Below, in pieces: positions 56,674-64,000 of a stretch of 64,000 nucleotides of DNA (within the stretch, counting starts at the first letter, position 1; every line of letters begins with the position of its first letter). The DNA comes from Candidatus Legionella polyplacis (GTDB lineage: Bacteria; Pseudomonadota; Gammaproteobacteria; Legionellales; Legionellaceae). Position numbers and translations under genes: made by a program. The notes below the pieces were generated by a model. The model was not told where the DNA came from. It was given only the letters and a program-made list of their open reading frames with translations, and ran no database searches. The stretch is taken from NCBI RefSeq assembly GCF_002776555.1, contig NZ_CP021497.1, positions 434,001 through 498,000 on the forward strand, given 5' to 3'.

Positions 56674-57471
56674 ATGAAAAGATTTTTTGCTATTTTTACT
56701 TGGTTTTTTTCTATATTTGTATTTCCATTTGTTAATGCACAGTTTATTAATAGTAGTTTTGCAGAAGTTACAGATGTTAAAAAACAGGATATAGAATTAA
56801 TAGTAAAAAATTATTTATTATCTCATCCAGAGATACTTTTAGAGGTATCTCAAATACTTCAGCAAAAACAACAAGAACTTTTTCAAAAAAGAATTCAAGA
56901 TTCTATTAAAAAATATTCTAATCAGTTATTTGTAGATGATTTAAGTACTGTTGGAAATCCTAATGGTACTGTAACATTAGTTGAGTTTTTTGATTATCAG
57001 TGTGTTCATTGTAAAAAGATGAATAAGATAATTAATTCGTTAATTAGTAAAAATCATAATTTAAAAGTTGTTTATAAGGAATTTCCTATATTTGGTAAGA
57101 TTTCTAATTTTGCTTCTAGAATTTCATTGGCTTCTTCTTTTCAAGGAAGGTACAAAAATATTCATGATACATTGATGGATTTTCATGGGAAATTAAATGG
57201 TAGAATGATTGTAAATATTGCTAGATTGTCTGGAATAGATTTATTTCAGTTGAGGAAGGATATAAGAAATGTTTCTATATCTAAGAATTTAAACATAAAT
57301 AGAAATTTAGCTGATAAGTTACATCTAATGGGAACTCCAGCTTTTATCATCGCATCAACGACTTCATTTGGAAAGTTAAAATTTGACTCAAAACATATTC
57401 CTGTATTTATTCCTGGATTTGTTAGTGAAAATATTTTACAGAAGTTAATTGAAAAATTTTCTTTAATATAA
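56674..57471 (+). CDS. Periplasmic DsbA-family thiol oxidoreductase (Com1/DsbA2-like)
   Basis: A secreted disulfide oxidoreductase. The N-terminal signal peptide covers residues 1-22 with a probable cleavage after VNA. A helical region of about 70 residues follows, as in dimeric Com1/DsbA2 proteins. The thioredoxin-fold domain then has the active site CVHC at 110-113 and the cis-proline loop GTPAF near 220. Such two-part DsbA2/Com1 proteins are typical of Legionella and Coxiella, supporting the taxonomic guess. In Legionella, DsbA2 is needed to fold secreted virulence proteins; here the clients are unknown. It starts with ATG after AAGGGAAA. Confidence 0.88.
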   Translation: MKRFFAIFTWFFSIFVFPFVNAQFINSSFAEVTDVKKQDIELIVKNYLLSHPEILLEVSQILQQKQQELFQKRIQDSIKKYSNQLFVDDLSTVGNPNGTVTLVEFFDYQCVHCKKMNKIINSLISKNHNLKVVYKEFPIFGKISNFASRISLASSFQGRYKNIHDTLMDFHGKLNGRMIVNIARLSGIDLFQLRKDIRNVSISKNLNINRNLADKLHLMGTPAFIIASTTSFGKLKFDSKHIPVFIPGFVSENILQKLIEKFSLI

Positions 57472-57721
57472 TTTATATAAAAAAATTATTTTTTGTTTTA
57501 TTAATATTTCATATATTTATGATATTGCAAGAAATTAAGTATATTTAGTAGTAAATATGATCGCTATGTAAATATGGATTATATATGGAAAAACTAATAA
57601 ATTAGATTATTAATTTAAGAGGAGGTTGTATTTTTTTTATTTTGTAGTGTTTTTTATGTATTAATATTTTAATCATAAAAAAAATGACTGATTATTATAA
57701 TTATTTTTTATTGTTTTTTGT

Positions 57722-58621
57722 ATGTTTATGAGTAGTATAGTTACTTTTCAAGATATTTTTATAAAATTGCAGGAATTTTGGATAAATAATGGTTGTTTAC
57801 TTCTACAACCTTTAGATATGGAAGTCGGAGCAGGTACATTTCATCCTGCTTCATTTTTTCGTACGATTGGACCAGAACCTTGGTTTGTGTCTTTTTTTCA
57901 ACCGTCTAGAAGACCTTTAGATGGTAGATACGGAAATAGTTGTAATCGTCTTCAATATTATTATCAATTTCAAGTTATTATCAAACCTTCTCCAGATAAT
58001 GTACAAGAAATGTATTTTGATTCGCTTAAATATTTAAATATTGATTTATCAATTAATGATATTCAATTTATAGAAGATAATTGGGAATCTCCTACATTGG
58101 GAGCTTGTGGAGTTGGTTGGGAAATTCGGCAAAATGGATTAGAAATTTCGCAATTTACGTATTTTCAACAAATGGGTGGATTGACTTGTGATCCTATATC
58201 TATTGAGCTAACATATGGATTAGAACGTATTTCTATGTTAATATTAGATGTAGATAATATTTTTGATATTCCTTGGACAAAAACAAAACAAGGAGGAATA
58301 ATCAGTTATAAAGAAATATTTTATCAAAATGAAGTTGAAATGTCTTTATATAATTTTAAATTAGTTAATACTGATAATTTATTGAAAAATTTTGAGTTTT
58401 ATCAAAATGAGGCTAATAAATTAATTTCTATAGGTTTAATTATTCCTGCATATGAGATGGTAATAAAAGCTTCTCATTTGTTTAATTTATTAGAAGCTAG
58501 AAAAATATTTTCTGTTAATGAAAGACAAAATTATATTTTTAAAATTAGAAAATTATCAACTTTAATAGCAAATATTTATTTTGTTCAGCGTAAAAGTTTA
58601 GGTTTTCCTTTAAAAAAATAA
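57722..58621 (+). CDS. glyQ: Glycyl-tRNA synthetase alpha subunit
   Basis: Catalytic subunit of the alpha2-beta2 glycyl-tRNA synthetase. The opening TFQDIFIKLQEFWINNGCLL is followed by QPLDMEVGAGTFHPASFFRT and the class II motifs, including YGNSCNRLQYYYQFQVI. 299 residues is normal. Start may be the first ATG (57722) or the ATG at 57728; no strong ribosome site is adjacent. A strong AAGAGGAGG stands unused about 100 bases upstream. It is followed by glyS after nine bases. Confidence 0.95.
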   Translation: MFMSSIVTFQDIFIKLQEFWINNGCLLLQPLDMEVGAGTFHPASFFRTIGPEPWFVSFFQPSRRPLDGRYGNSCNRLQYYYQFQVIIKPSPDNVQEMYFDSLKYLNIDLSINDIQFIEDNWESPTLGACGVGWEIRQNGLEISQFTYFQQMGGLTCDPISIELTYGLERISMLILDVDNIFDIPWTKTKQGGIISYKEIFYQNEVEMSLYNFKLVNTDNLLKNFEFYQNEANKLISIGLIIPAYEMVIKASHLFNLLEARKIFSVNERQNYIFKIRKLSTLIANIYFVQRKSLGFPLKK

Positions 58622-58630
58622 GGAAATTTT

Positions 58631-60736
58631 ATGGGAGTTGATTTTTTATTTGAATTGGGTTGTGAAGAGTTGCCATCGAAAGAGTTATTAGTTTTTTCTG
58701 AAATATTTTTTAAAAAAATTTTAGATGGTATGAAATCTTTTAATATTTTATATGAAGACAAAGAAATATTTTTATCTTCAAGAAGAATAGCTATATGTAT
58801 AGAAAATATTAAAGTAGAAAAAAAAGTAATTAATAATAGTTTATTACGATTTGGACCATTATATAGTTTGTCTTATGATAAATTAGGAAATCCAACAGAT
58901 ATTTTATTAAATTTTATTAAAAATAATGATTTATCTTTAAAAGATATTATTATTAGTTATCATAATGATAAAAAATATGTAGCATATTATACTTTTTTAA
59001 ATAAAAAAAAATTAAAAAATTTGTTATCTGAATTAATATCAAAATCTTTTTTTTCTTTGTCTTTTTTTAAGTTTATGCGTTGGAATTTAAGTAATGTTAT
59101 GTTTATCAGACCTGTACGTTGGTTAGTATGTTTATTAGGAAAAGATATTATCGATTTTATGATTTATGGATTAAAGTCGGAACGTATTACTTATGGTAAT
59201 AAGTTTTTTATGAAATCGAAAATTTATATTGATAATCCTAGTCTTTATAAAGAGTTGTTAAATAAATATTATGTTATTCCAAATTTTTTTATAAGAAAAA
59301 AATATGTTTTGGATGAAATAAAAAAAATAGAAAAAAATCATAATGTTCATGTTATTTTTTCGGAAAATTTAATTAATGAAGTAATTTCTATGGTTGAATG
59401 GCCAAGAGTTTTATTAGGAAGATTTTCCAAAAAGTTTTTAACTTTACCAAAGGAAGTAATTATAGAAGTTTTAGAGGTACATCAAAGATGTTTTGCATTG
59501 CAAGATTCTCAATTTTGTTTAATTCCATATTTTATAATTGTTACTAATATTGTTAGTAATAATTTTGATAAAGTGATTAAAGATAATGAAAAATCTGTTT
59601 ATTTTAAACTTAATGATGCTAATTTATTTTTTAATGAAGATAAAAAATATTCATTGATTAGTAGATATAAAGATTTAAATAATATAATTTTTCAAGAAAA
59701 ATTAGGTTCAATGAAAGAAAAAATTTATCGTATAAAGTGCATTATAAAAACCGCATTAGTAAATCCATTAAGTTTAAATATTGATGATGTTATTAGGGCT
59801 ATTAAGCTATCTAAGTGTGATTTATTAACTGAAATGGTGTGTGCATTTCCTAAATTACAAGGATTTATTGGATATTATTACGCTATTTATAATAAGGAAA
59901 AAATGTCTGTAGCTATAGCATTAAAAGAACAATATTTTCCTCGTTTTTCTAATGACATATTGCCTATGTCAAGAATTGGAATAGCTTTATCATTAGCTGA
60001 TTGTTTAGATACATTTGTAGGTATATTTTTAAAATATGGGGAACCTAAAAAATCTAAAGATCCTTTTAAATTAAGAAGATATGCTTTATCTTTAGTTCGA
60101 TTACTTTTAAATATTTCTTATCCGTTTAATTTATCTTTTCTTATTAATTTAGCATATGATAATTATATTCGTTACAATTTTATTGATTTTGATAATATTA
60201 ATATTATTAATAAAATTAATGATTTTGTTTTTGATCGTTTTAAATATTATCATTATAAGAATGGTGTTAATAAATCTTTATTAAAATCTGTATTTGTTTC
60301 TGGTAAGTATTGTTTTTATGAGATTAATAATAAAATTGAAATATTAAAATATTTTTTTGATTTTAAGAAAGAGTGCAGTTTTTTAATATCGGTTTGTAAA
60401 CGTATTAATAATTGTTTATTTAAAATGCCGAAAATTAAATTTGATAATTTTGTAATTAATGAATCGTTTTTTAACAGTAATTTTGAATTTAGTTTATTTA
60501 GGTTTTTAACTTTTTTTGAAAAGAAAATTAAAGGTTTTATCTATAATAAGAAATGTGAATTACTTTTAAAGTATTTAATAGAATTAGGGAAACTTTTAAA
60601 CAATCTTTTAAATCATGTAAGAATTGTAAATAATAACAATATAATCTATTTGAATAGATTAGCTTTAATTAAAAAATCACAAAAGTTATTTTTTGAAGTT
60701 TCTGATTTTTCACTATTAGAGTTGGATAAAATATAA
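58631..60736 (+). CDS. glyS: Glycyl-tRNA synthetase beta subunit
   Basis: Binds tRNA-Gly and works with GlyQ. Homology begins at DFLFELGCEELPSKELLVFS and includes FMRWNLSNVMFIRPVRWLVC, EVLEVHQRCFALQD, LLTEMVCAFPKLQGFIGYYY and the DPFKLRRYALSLVRLLL stretch. The 701-residue length is typical of GlyS, with an HD-like domain in the middle. It overlaps no gene and is translated directly after glyQ. Confidence 0.96.
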   Translation: MGVDFLFELGCEELPSKELLVFSEIFFKKILDGMKSFNILYEDKEIFLSSRRIAICIENIKVEKKVINNSLLRFGPLYSLSYDKLGNPTDILLNFIKNNDLSLKDIIISYHNDKKYVAYYTFLNKKKLKNLLSELISKSFFSLSFFKFMRWNLSNVMFIRPVRWLVCLLGKDIIDFMIYGLKSERITYGNKFFMKSKIYIDNPSLYKELLNKYYVIPNFFIRKKYVLDEIKKIEKNHNVHVIFSENLINEVISMVEWPRVLLGRFSKKFLTLPKEVIIEVLEVHQRCFALQDSQFCLIPYFIIVTNIVSNNFDKVIKDNEKSVYFKLNDANLFFNEDKKYSLISRYKDLNNIIFQEKLGSMKEKIYRIKCIIKTALVNPLSLNIDDVIRAIKLSKCDLLTEMVCAFPKLQGFIGYYYAIYNKEKMSVAIALKEQYFPRFSNDILPMSRIGIALSLADCLDTFVGIFLKYGEPKKSKDPFKLRRYALSLVRLLLNISYPFNLSFLINLAYDNYIRYNFIDFDNINIINKINDFVFDRFKYYHYKNGVNKSLLKSVFVSGKYCFYEINNKIEILKYFFDFKKECSFLISVCKRINNCLFKMPKIKFDNFVINESFFNSNFEFSLFRFLTFFEKKIKGFIYNKKCELLLKYLIELGKLLNNLLNHVRIVNNNNIIYLNRLALIKKSQKLFFEVSDFSLLELDKI

Positions 60737-60936
60737 TGTGCTTAATATTTTGTTGTTATAATTTAGTTGATTTGTATTTAAAAAGTAAAGAAATTTTTGT
60801 TTTATATTTCGTAAAAGAAAAATTATAATAAAATATATTTATATATTTTTATATTATAGTTAGTTTTTATTTAAAATAATAGCGATATTTTTTTATTAAT
60901 TAATTTTATTTGATAAGAATTTGTATTAAATAGATT

Positions 60937-62700
60937 ATGAAATTTATAATTAAATCACTGATAGTTGATGCTTTTAAAAAAATGAATTATTCAAATTTTA
61001 TTTTTAATAAAGTTATTAATAATTTTAAGGTAGATTATACTAAAAATAAGAAATTTGGTGATTTTTTTACAAATATATCTTTAGTTATTGCAAAAGTTGC
61101 AAAAAAAAATCCTATGTATGTTGCTAAACATATGGTGGTTTTATTACCAAAACATATAATCATTAAAACTATTGAGATAGCTTATCCAGGTTTTATTAAT
61201 TTTTTTATTTCTTATAATGAAAAATTTAATATAATTAAAAAAATTTTAGAACAATCAGAAAATTATGGAAAACTTTCTTTAGGTGATGGAAAAAAAATAC
61301 TTATTGAATTTGTTTCAGCTAATCCTACAGGACCATTACATGTTGGTCATGGTAGAATAGCAGTTTTTGGTTCTATATTATCTAATTTATTTGAGTTATT
61401 AGGTTATCGTGTAATTAAAGAATATTATATAAATGATTTTGGAAAGCAAGTAGATATTTTATTATTAAGTATTTGGTTAATATATTTAAATTTAGTTGGA
61501 GAGCATGTTACTTTTCCAATTGGTATTTATCGTAACGAATATGTAAAAAATATTGCTAATTATATATACAAAGAATATGGATTAAAATTTAAATATTCTT
61601 GGAATAAAATTAAGGATAAGTGGTTATCTAAAAAAATAATAGAAAATGAAAAAGAAGAAGTATATATTGATTTTTTAATTGGAATAACTAAGACAGTTTT
61701 AGGAAATTTTTATTATGAAATTTTTTATAAAAATTCCTTATTTTTTATAATATGTAATATCAAGAAAGATTTATCAAATTTTAAAATTTATTACGATAAT
61801 TGGATATCCGAATATGAATTATTAAACTCTGGAGTTGTTCAAAATATTATAGAAAAATTGAAGAAAAATAATTGTACTTATATTAGTAATGGTGCTTTAT
61901 GGTTTAAATCAACTAAATTTGGAGATGAAAAAGATAGAGTTTTGATTAGATCCAATGGTTCTATTACATATTTCGCATCGGATATTGCTTATCATATTGA
62001 TAAATATAATAGAGGATTTGATAAAATCATAAATATTTTTGGTTGTGATCATCATGGTTATGTTGGCAGAATAAAGTCTGCTATGAAGTCTTTTAATTAT
62101 AATGTAGATATTTTAAATGTATTGCTAGTTCAGTTTGTGGTTCTTTATAGAGATGGAAAATATGTTAAATTATCAAAAAGAAATAATTATTCTGTTAGTT
62201 TGCATGATTTATATGAAGAGTTAGGGAATGATGTAATACGATTTTTTTATATAATGAGAAAATCTGATCAATATATAGAATTTGATTTAAATTTAGCAAA
62301 ATTAAGATCTAATGAAAATCCTGTTTATTATATTCAATATGCATATGCTCGTATTTGTTCTGTAATTCGGCAAGTTAATAAGCGTAAATTATGTTTTGAT
62401 AAAGATGCAGGTTTATTAAACTTATCTTTACTTAATAAAGCTCAGGAATTGGAGATTATATCTTTTCTTAATAAATATCTGGATGTTATTGTTAGTGCAT
62501 CAAAGTTTTATGATCCACATAGAATTTCTTGTTATCTCTTAGATTTATCTTCTAAACTTCATAGTTACTATAATTCTGTTTCTTTATTATGCAAAGAACA
62601 TACATTGAGAAATGCTAGGTTATGTTTAATTAAGTCAGTGGGACAAATTTTAAAAAATGGTTTGGATTTATTAGGTATTTCTTCTCCAGAACGTATGTAA
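60937..62700 (+). CDS. argS: Arginyl-tRNA synthetase
   Basis: Class I synthetase with an N-terminal Add-1 domain (residues 1-100). The HIGH-type motif is PTGPLHVGHGRIAVFG near 131, and a KMSKS-like sequence is YVKLSKRNNYSVSL near 410. The GCDHHGYVGRIKSAMKSF loop and the C-terminal QYAYARICSVIRQV and LGISSPERM tail are all characteristic. 587 residues is full length. It stands alone between glyS and folB; folB is convergent with it. Confidence 0.96.
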   Translation: MKFIIKSLIVDAFKKMNYSNFIFNKVINNFKVDYTKNKKFGDFFTNISLVIAKVAKKNPMYVAKHMVVLLPKHIIIKTIEIAYPGFINFFISYNEKFNIIKKILEQSENYGKLSLGDGKKILIEFVSANPTGPLHVGHGRIAVFGSILSNLFELLGYRVIKEYYINDFGKQVDILLLSIWLIYLNLVGEHVTFPIGIYRNEYVKNIANYIYKEYGLKFKYSWNKIKDKWLSKKIIENEKEEVYIDFLIGITKTVLGNFYYEIFYKNSLFFIICNIKKDLSNFKIYYDNWISEYELLNSGVVQNIIEKLKKNNCTYISNGALWFKSTKFGDEKDRVLIRSNGSITYFASDIAYHIDKYNRGFDKIINIFGCDHHGYVGRIKSAMKSFNYNVDILNVLLVQFVVLYRDGKYVKLSKRNNYSVSLHDLYEELGNDVIRFFYIMRKSDQYIEFDLNLAKLRSNENPVYYIQYAYARICSVIRQVNKRKLCFDKDAGLLNLSLLNKAQELEIISFLNKYLDVIVSASKFYDPHRISCYLLDLSSKLHSYYNSVSLLCKEHTLRNARLCLIKSVGQILKNGLDLLGISSPERM

Positions 62701-62751
62701 AAAACATATATTATAAGTTTAATTGTTTCTTTTAAAAAAATATTAATTTAT

Positions 62752-63090
62752 TTAATATTTTAATGTTACACATACATTTTTTGCGTTCGTTATTGTTTGT
62801 GGTTTGCATACAGTGATTTTTACTGAATTTAATTTAAATTTGTTTTTTATTATTTTTGCAGTAGAATATGCAACAGTTTCAATTAATTTAAAAGAATTAT
62901 TTTTTAAGTGAGAATTGATTGTATTTATTATTTCTGTATAATCAATAACATTATCTATTTGATCATTATGTTGTTTGTATTTAGTTTTAATATCAATATC
63001 TAATTTTAGATTTTGATTTATTTTTTGTTCCCATTCGTATATACCAATTTTAGTTTTTATAGAGAGTTTTCTTATTTTTAAAATGTACAT
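62752..63090 (-). CDS. folB: Dihydroneopterin aldolase
   Basis: Cleaves dihydroneopterin to 6-hydroxymethyl-dihydropterin in folate synthesis. The 112-residue protein has the family segments LSIKTKIGIYEWEQKINQ (residues 9-26), NVIDYTEIINTI, the active-site glutamate in LIETVAYSTAKII, and the C-terminal catalytic lysine in ITVCKPQTI. It is a small single-domain enzyme, as normal. Its presence suggests that folate, a B vitamin often missing from a blood diet, is still made here; no other folate gene is in the window. Confidence 0.92.
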   Translation of the reverse strand: MYILKIRKLSIKTKIGIYEWEQKINQNLKLDIDIKTKYKQHNDQIDNVIDYTEIINTINSHLKNNSFKLIETVAYSTAKIIKNKFKLNSVKITVCKPQTITNAKNVCVTLKY

Positions 63091-63170
63091 ATATATATTA
63101 ATGTGTAGTTATAAGTTAATTTAATTATATCAATAATATATGAGTTTTATACTTTTAAAAAGTAGTTAGA

Positions 63171-63196
63171 CTTGATTTTTTTTTAAAAGTCCCCAC
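63171..63196 (+). promoter_or_regulatory. Heat-shock (sigma-32-type) promoter of grpE
   Basis: CTTGAT (63171-63176) and CCCCAC (63191-63196), followed by ATTT, are 14 bases apart, close to the E. coli sigma-32 consensus CTTGAA-N13/17-CCCCATTT. A C-run is rare in this genome. The pair lies about 30 bases upstream of the grpE start codon and thus in the right place. Confidence 0.7.
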
Positions 63197-63226
63197 ATTT
63201 AAAAGCTAAATGTTCTGGAGTCTTTT

Positions 63227-63829
63227 ATGAATAAAGAAGATAGAAAAGATAAATTTTTTTCTGTAGATAGTTTACAAGAAAAAATTATGCCTGAAAATTT
63301 GGATAAACTTGAATCTGCACCTAAAAATTTAGATAAAAATGAAAATACTTTAAGTGAAATTGATAAAATTAAAAAAGATTTAGATGAAGCTAAAAGGAAA
63401 TCTGATGAAAATTGGGATAGGGCTGTTAGAGCTATAGCTGAGTTAGAAAATTTTAGGCGTCGTTCTGAACGAGATATTTTTGATGCACATCGTTATGGAA
63501 TTAGTAAGATTTTAATAGATTTTTTACCAGTTATAGATAGTTTAGATCAAGCTTTGCAATTGTGTGAAAATTCTGATTCAAAAATTATGTATGAAGGGTT
63601 GATTTTAATTAGAAAATTATTTTTAGATGCTTTAATTAAGCATGGTGTTGTAGAAATTTTTCCAAAAGGAGAAAAGTTTAACCCCGAAGAACATGAGGCT
63701 ATGTCTATTCAAGAGAGTGAAGCATTGATGGATAATACCGTAATATCGGTATTTCAAAAAGGTTATAAACTATATGATAGAGTTATTCGTCCTGCTAGGG
63801 TAATTGTGGCTAAATCTAAAATTGTTTAA
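63227..63829 (+). CDS. grpE: Heat-shock protein GrpE
   Basis: Nucleotide exchange factor for DnaK. After a lysine-rich, charged N-terminus, the long dimerisation helix (about residues 45-90) leads into RAVRAIAELENFRRRSERD and then the compact domain VIDSLDQALQ, NPEEHEAMSI and the final NTVISVFQKGYKLYDRVIRP-A-RV motif. Its 200 residues are normal. The ATG has a TGGAG site. The heat-shock-like promoter stands just upstream, and dnaK follows after 157 bases. Confidence 0.96.
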   Translation: MNKEDRKDKFFSVDSLQEKIMPENLDKLESAPKNLDKNENTLSEIDKIKKDLDEAKRKSDENWDRAVRAIAELENFRRRSERDIFDAHRYGISKILIDFLPVIDSLDQALQLCENSDSKIMYEGLILIRKLFLDALIKHGVVEIFPKGEKFNPEEHEAMSIQESEALMDNTVISVFQKGYKLYDRVIRPARVIVAKSKIV

Positions 63830-63986
63830 TTGTTTATAAAGGGAAAAATAAAATGACTGTATATAGATTTATCATTATTTGTTAGGGTTCTGAATAAAAT
63901 ATTGTTTGTGTTTGTTTTTCGATAGGATTTTGTTTTTTGGTAATTTATAGAATAATAAAATATTATATCATTGGAGTAATTAAAAA

Positions 63987-64000
63987 ATGGCAAAGATTAT
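63987..64000 (+). CDS. dnaK: DnaK chaperone, first codons only
   Basis: The window ends in a reading frame beginning ATG GCA AAG ATT AT, that is MAKI, matching the MAKIIGIDLGTT opening of DnaK. A TTGGAG ribosome site lies at 63971-63976. The position after grpE supports it, but only four full codons are visible. Confidence 0.8.

Overview
This window comes from a bacterial chromosome with a very strongly reduced, AT-rich genome, almost certainly an obligate intracellular symbiont of the Gammaproteobacteria. The genes are nearly all housekeeping genes with lysine-, asparagine- and isoleucine-rich proteins. They sit in gammaproteobacterial gene orders: rpsU-dnaG-rpoD, rpsB-tsf-pyrH-frr, pgsA-tRNA(Gly-Cys-Leu), rne/rluC divergent, secB-gpsA, glyQ-glyS, hslV-hslU, mreBCD. 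Several details point to the Legionellales. These are a SURF1-CtaA-CtaB cluster, icd beside mreBCD, a Com1/DsbA2-type DsbA, two tandem Pht-like MFS transporters in front of deoB, a tkt-gap-pgk cluster and a 14-residue tmRNA tag. A louse symbiont such as 'Candidatus Legionella polyplacis' would fit, but this is inference; I could not run a search. I saw no insertion sequences, prophage, CRISPR arrays, toxin islands or rRNA genes.

Layout. 1-3.2 kb: tRNA-Ser, SURF1, heme A synthase and a wrecked heme O synthase (cyoE/ctaB). 3.2-8.6 kb: ruvX, ratA-rnfH, alaS and a minDE pair without minC. 8.7-16.5 kb: guaB-guaA-tadA, then map divergent from rpsB-tsf-pyrH-frr. 16.6-22.3 kb: tRNA-Ile2, rpoD, dnaG, rpsU (minus strand) divergent from tsaD, then tRNA-Leu. 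22.3-29.8 kb: purB, murG, mreBCD, icd, csrA. 29.8-33.9 kb: birA, an Sfp-type phosphopantetheinyl transferase, accA, tilS. 34.1-40.1 kb: two MFS transporters and deoB, then hslVU. 40.2-46.6 kb: a frameshifted prmB, asd, rne, rluC, pgsA. 46.7-54.6 kb: three tRNAs, gpsA, secB, a rhodanese, dapB, pgk, gap, tkt. 54.6-64 kb: an empty stretch, ssrA (tmRNA), yajC, a DsbA-like protein, glyQS, argS, folB, grpE behind a sigma-32-like promoter, and the first codons of dnaK.

Together the genes serve translation, envelope growth, division and chaperone functions. Translation is represented by synthetases, ribosomal proteins, EF-Ts, RRF, tRNA modification and tmRNA. Envelope growth is represented by murG, mreBCD, asd, dapB, accA, pgsA and gpsA. 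Central carbon flux is kept through tkt, gap, pgk and icd. The notable points are signs of ongoing reduction. prmB is interrupted only by a one-base deficit in an 11-A tract, so transcriptional slippage could rescue it. cyoE is clearly dead although heme A synthase next to it is intact. minC is missing beside minDE. The expected grxC, pyk and secDF neighbours are absent. No tRNA or tmRNA gene encodes its own CCA end. No entirely new system was found. The most interesting signals are the poly-A frameshift, the cyoE/ctaA mismatch, the minC-less min locus, the divergent tmRNA tag, and a 20-bp perfect palindrome in front of the putative nucleoside-import operon.
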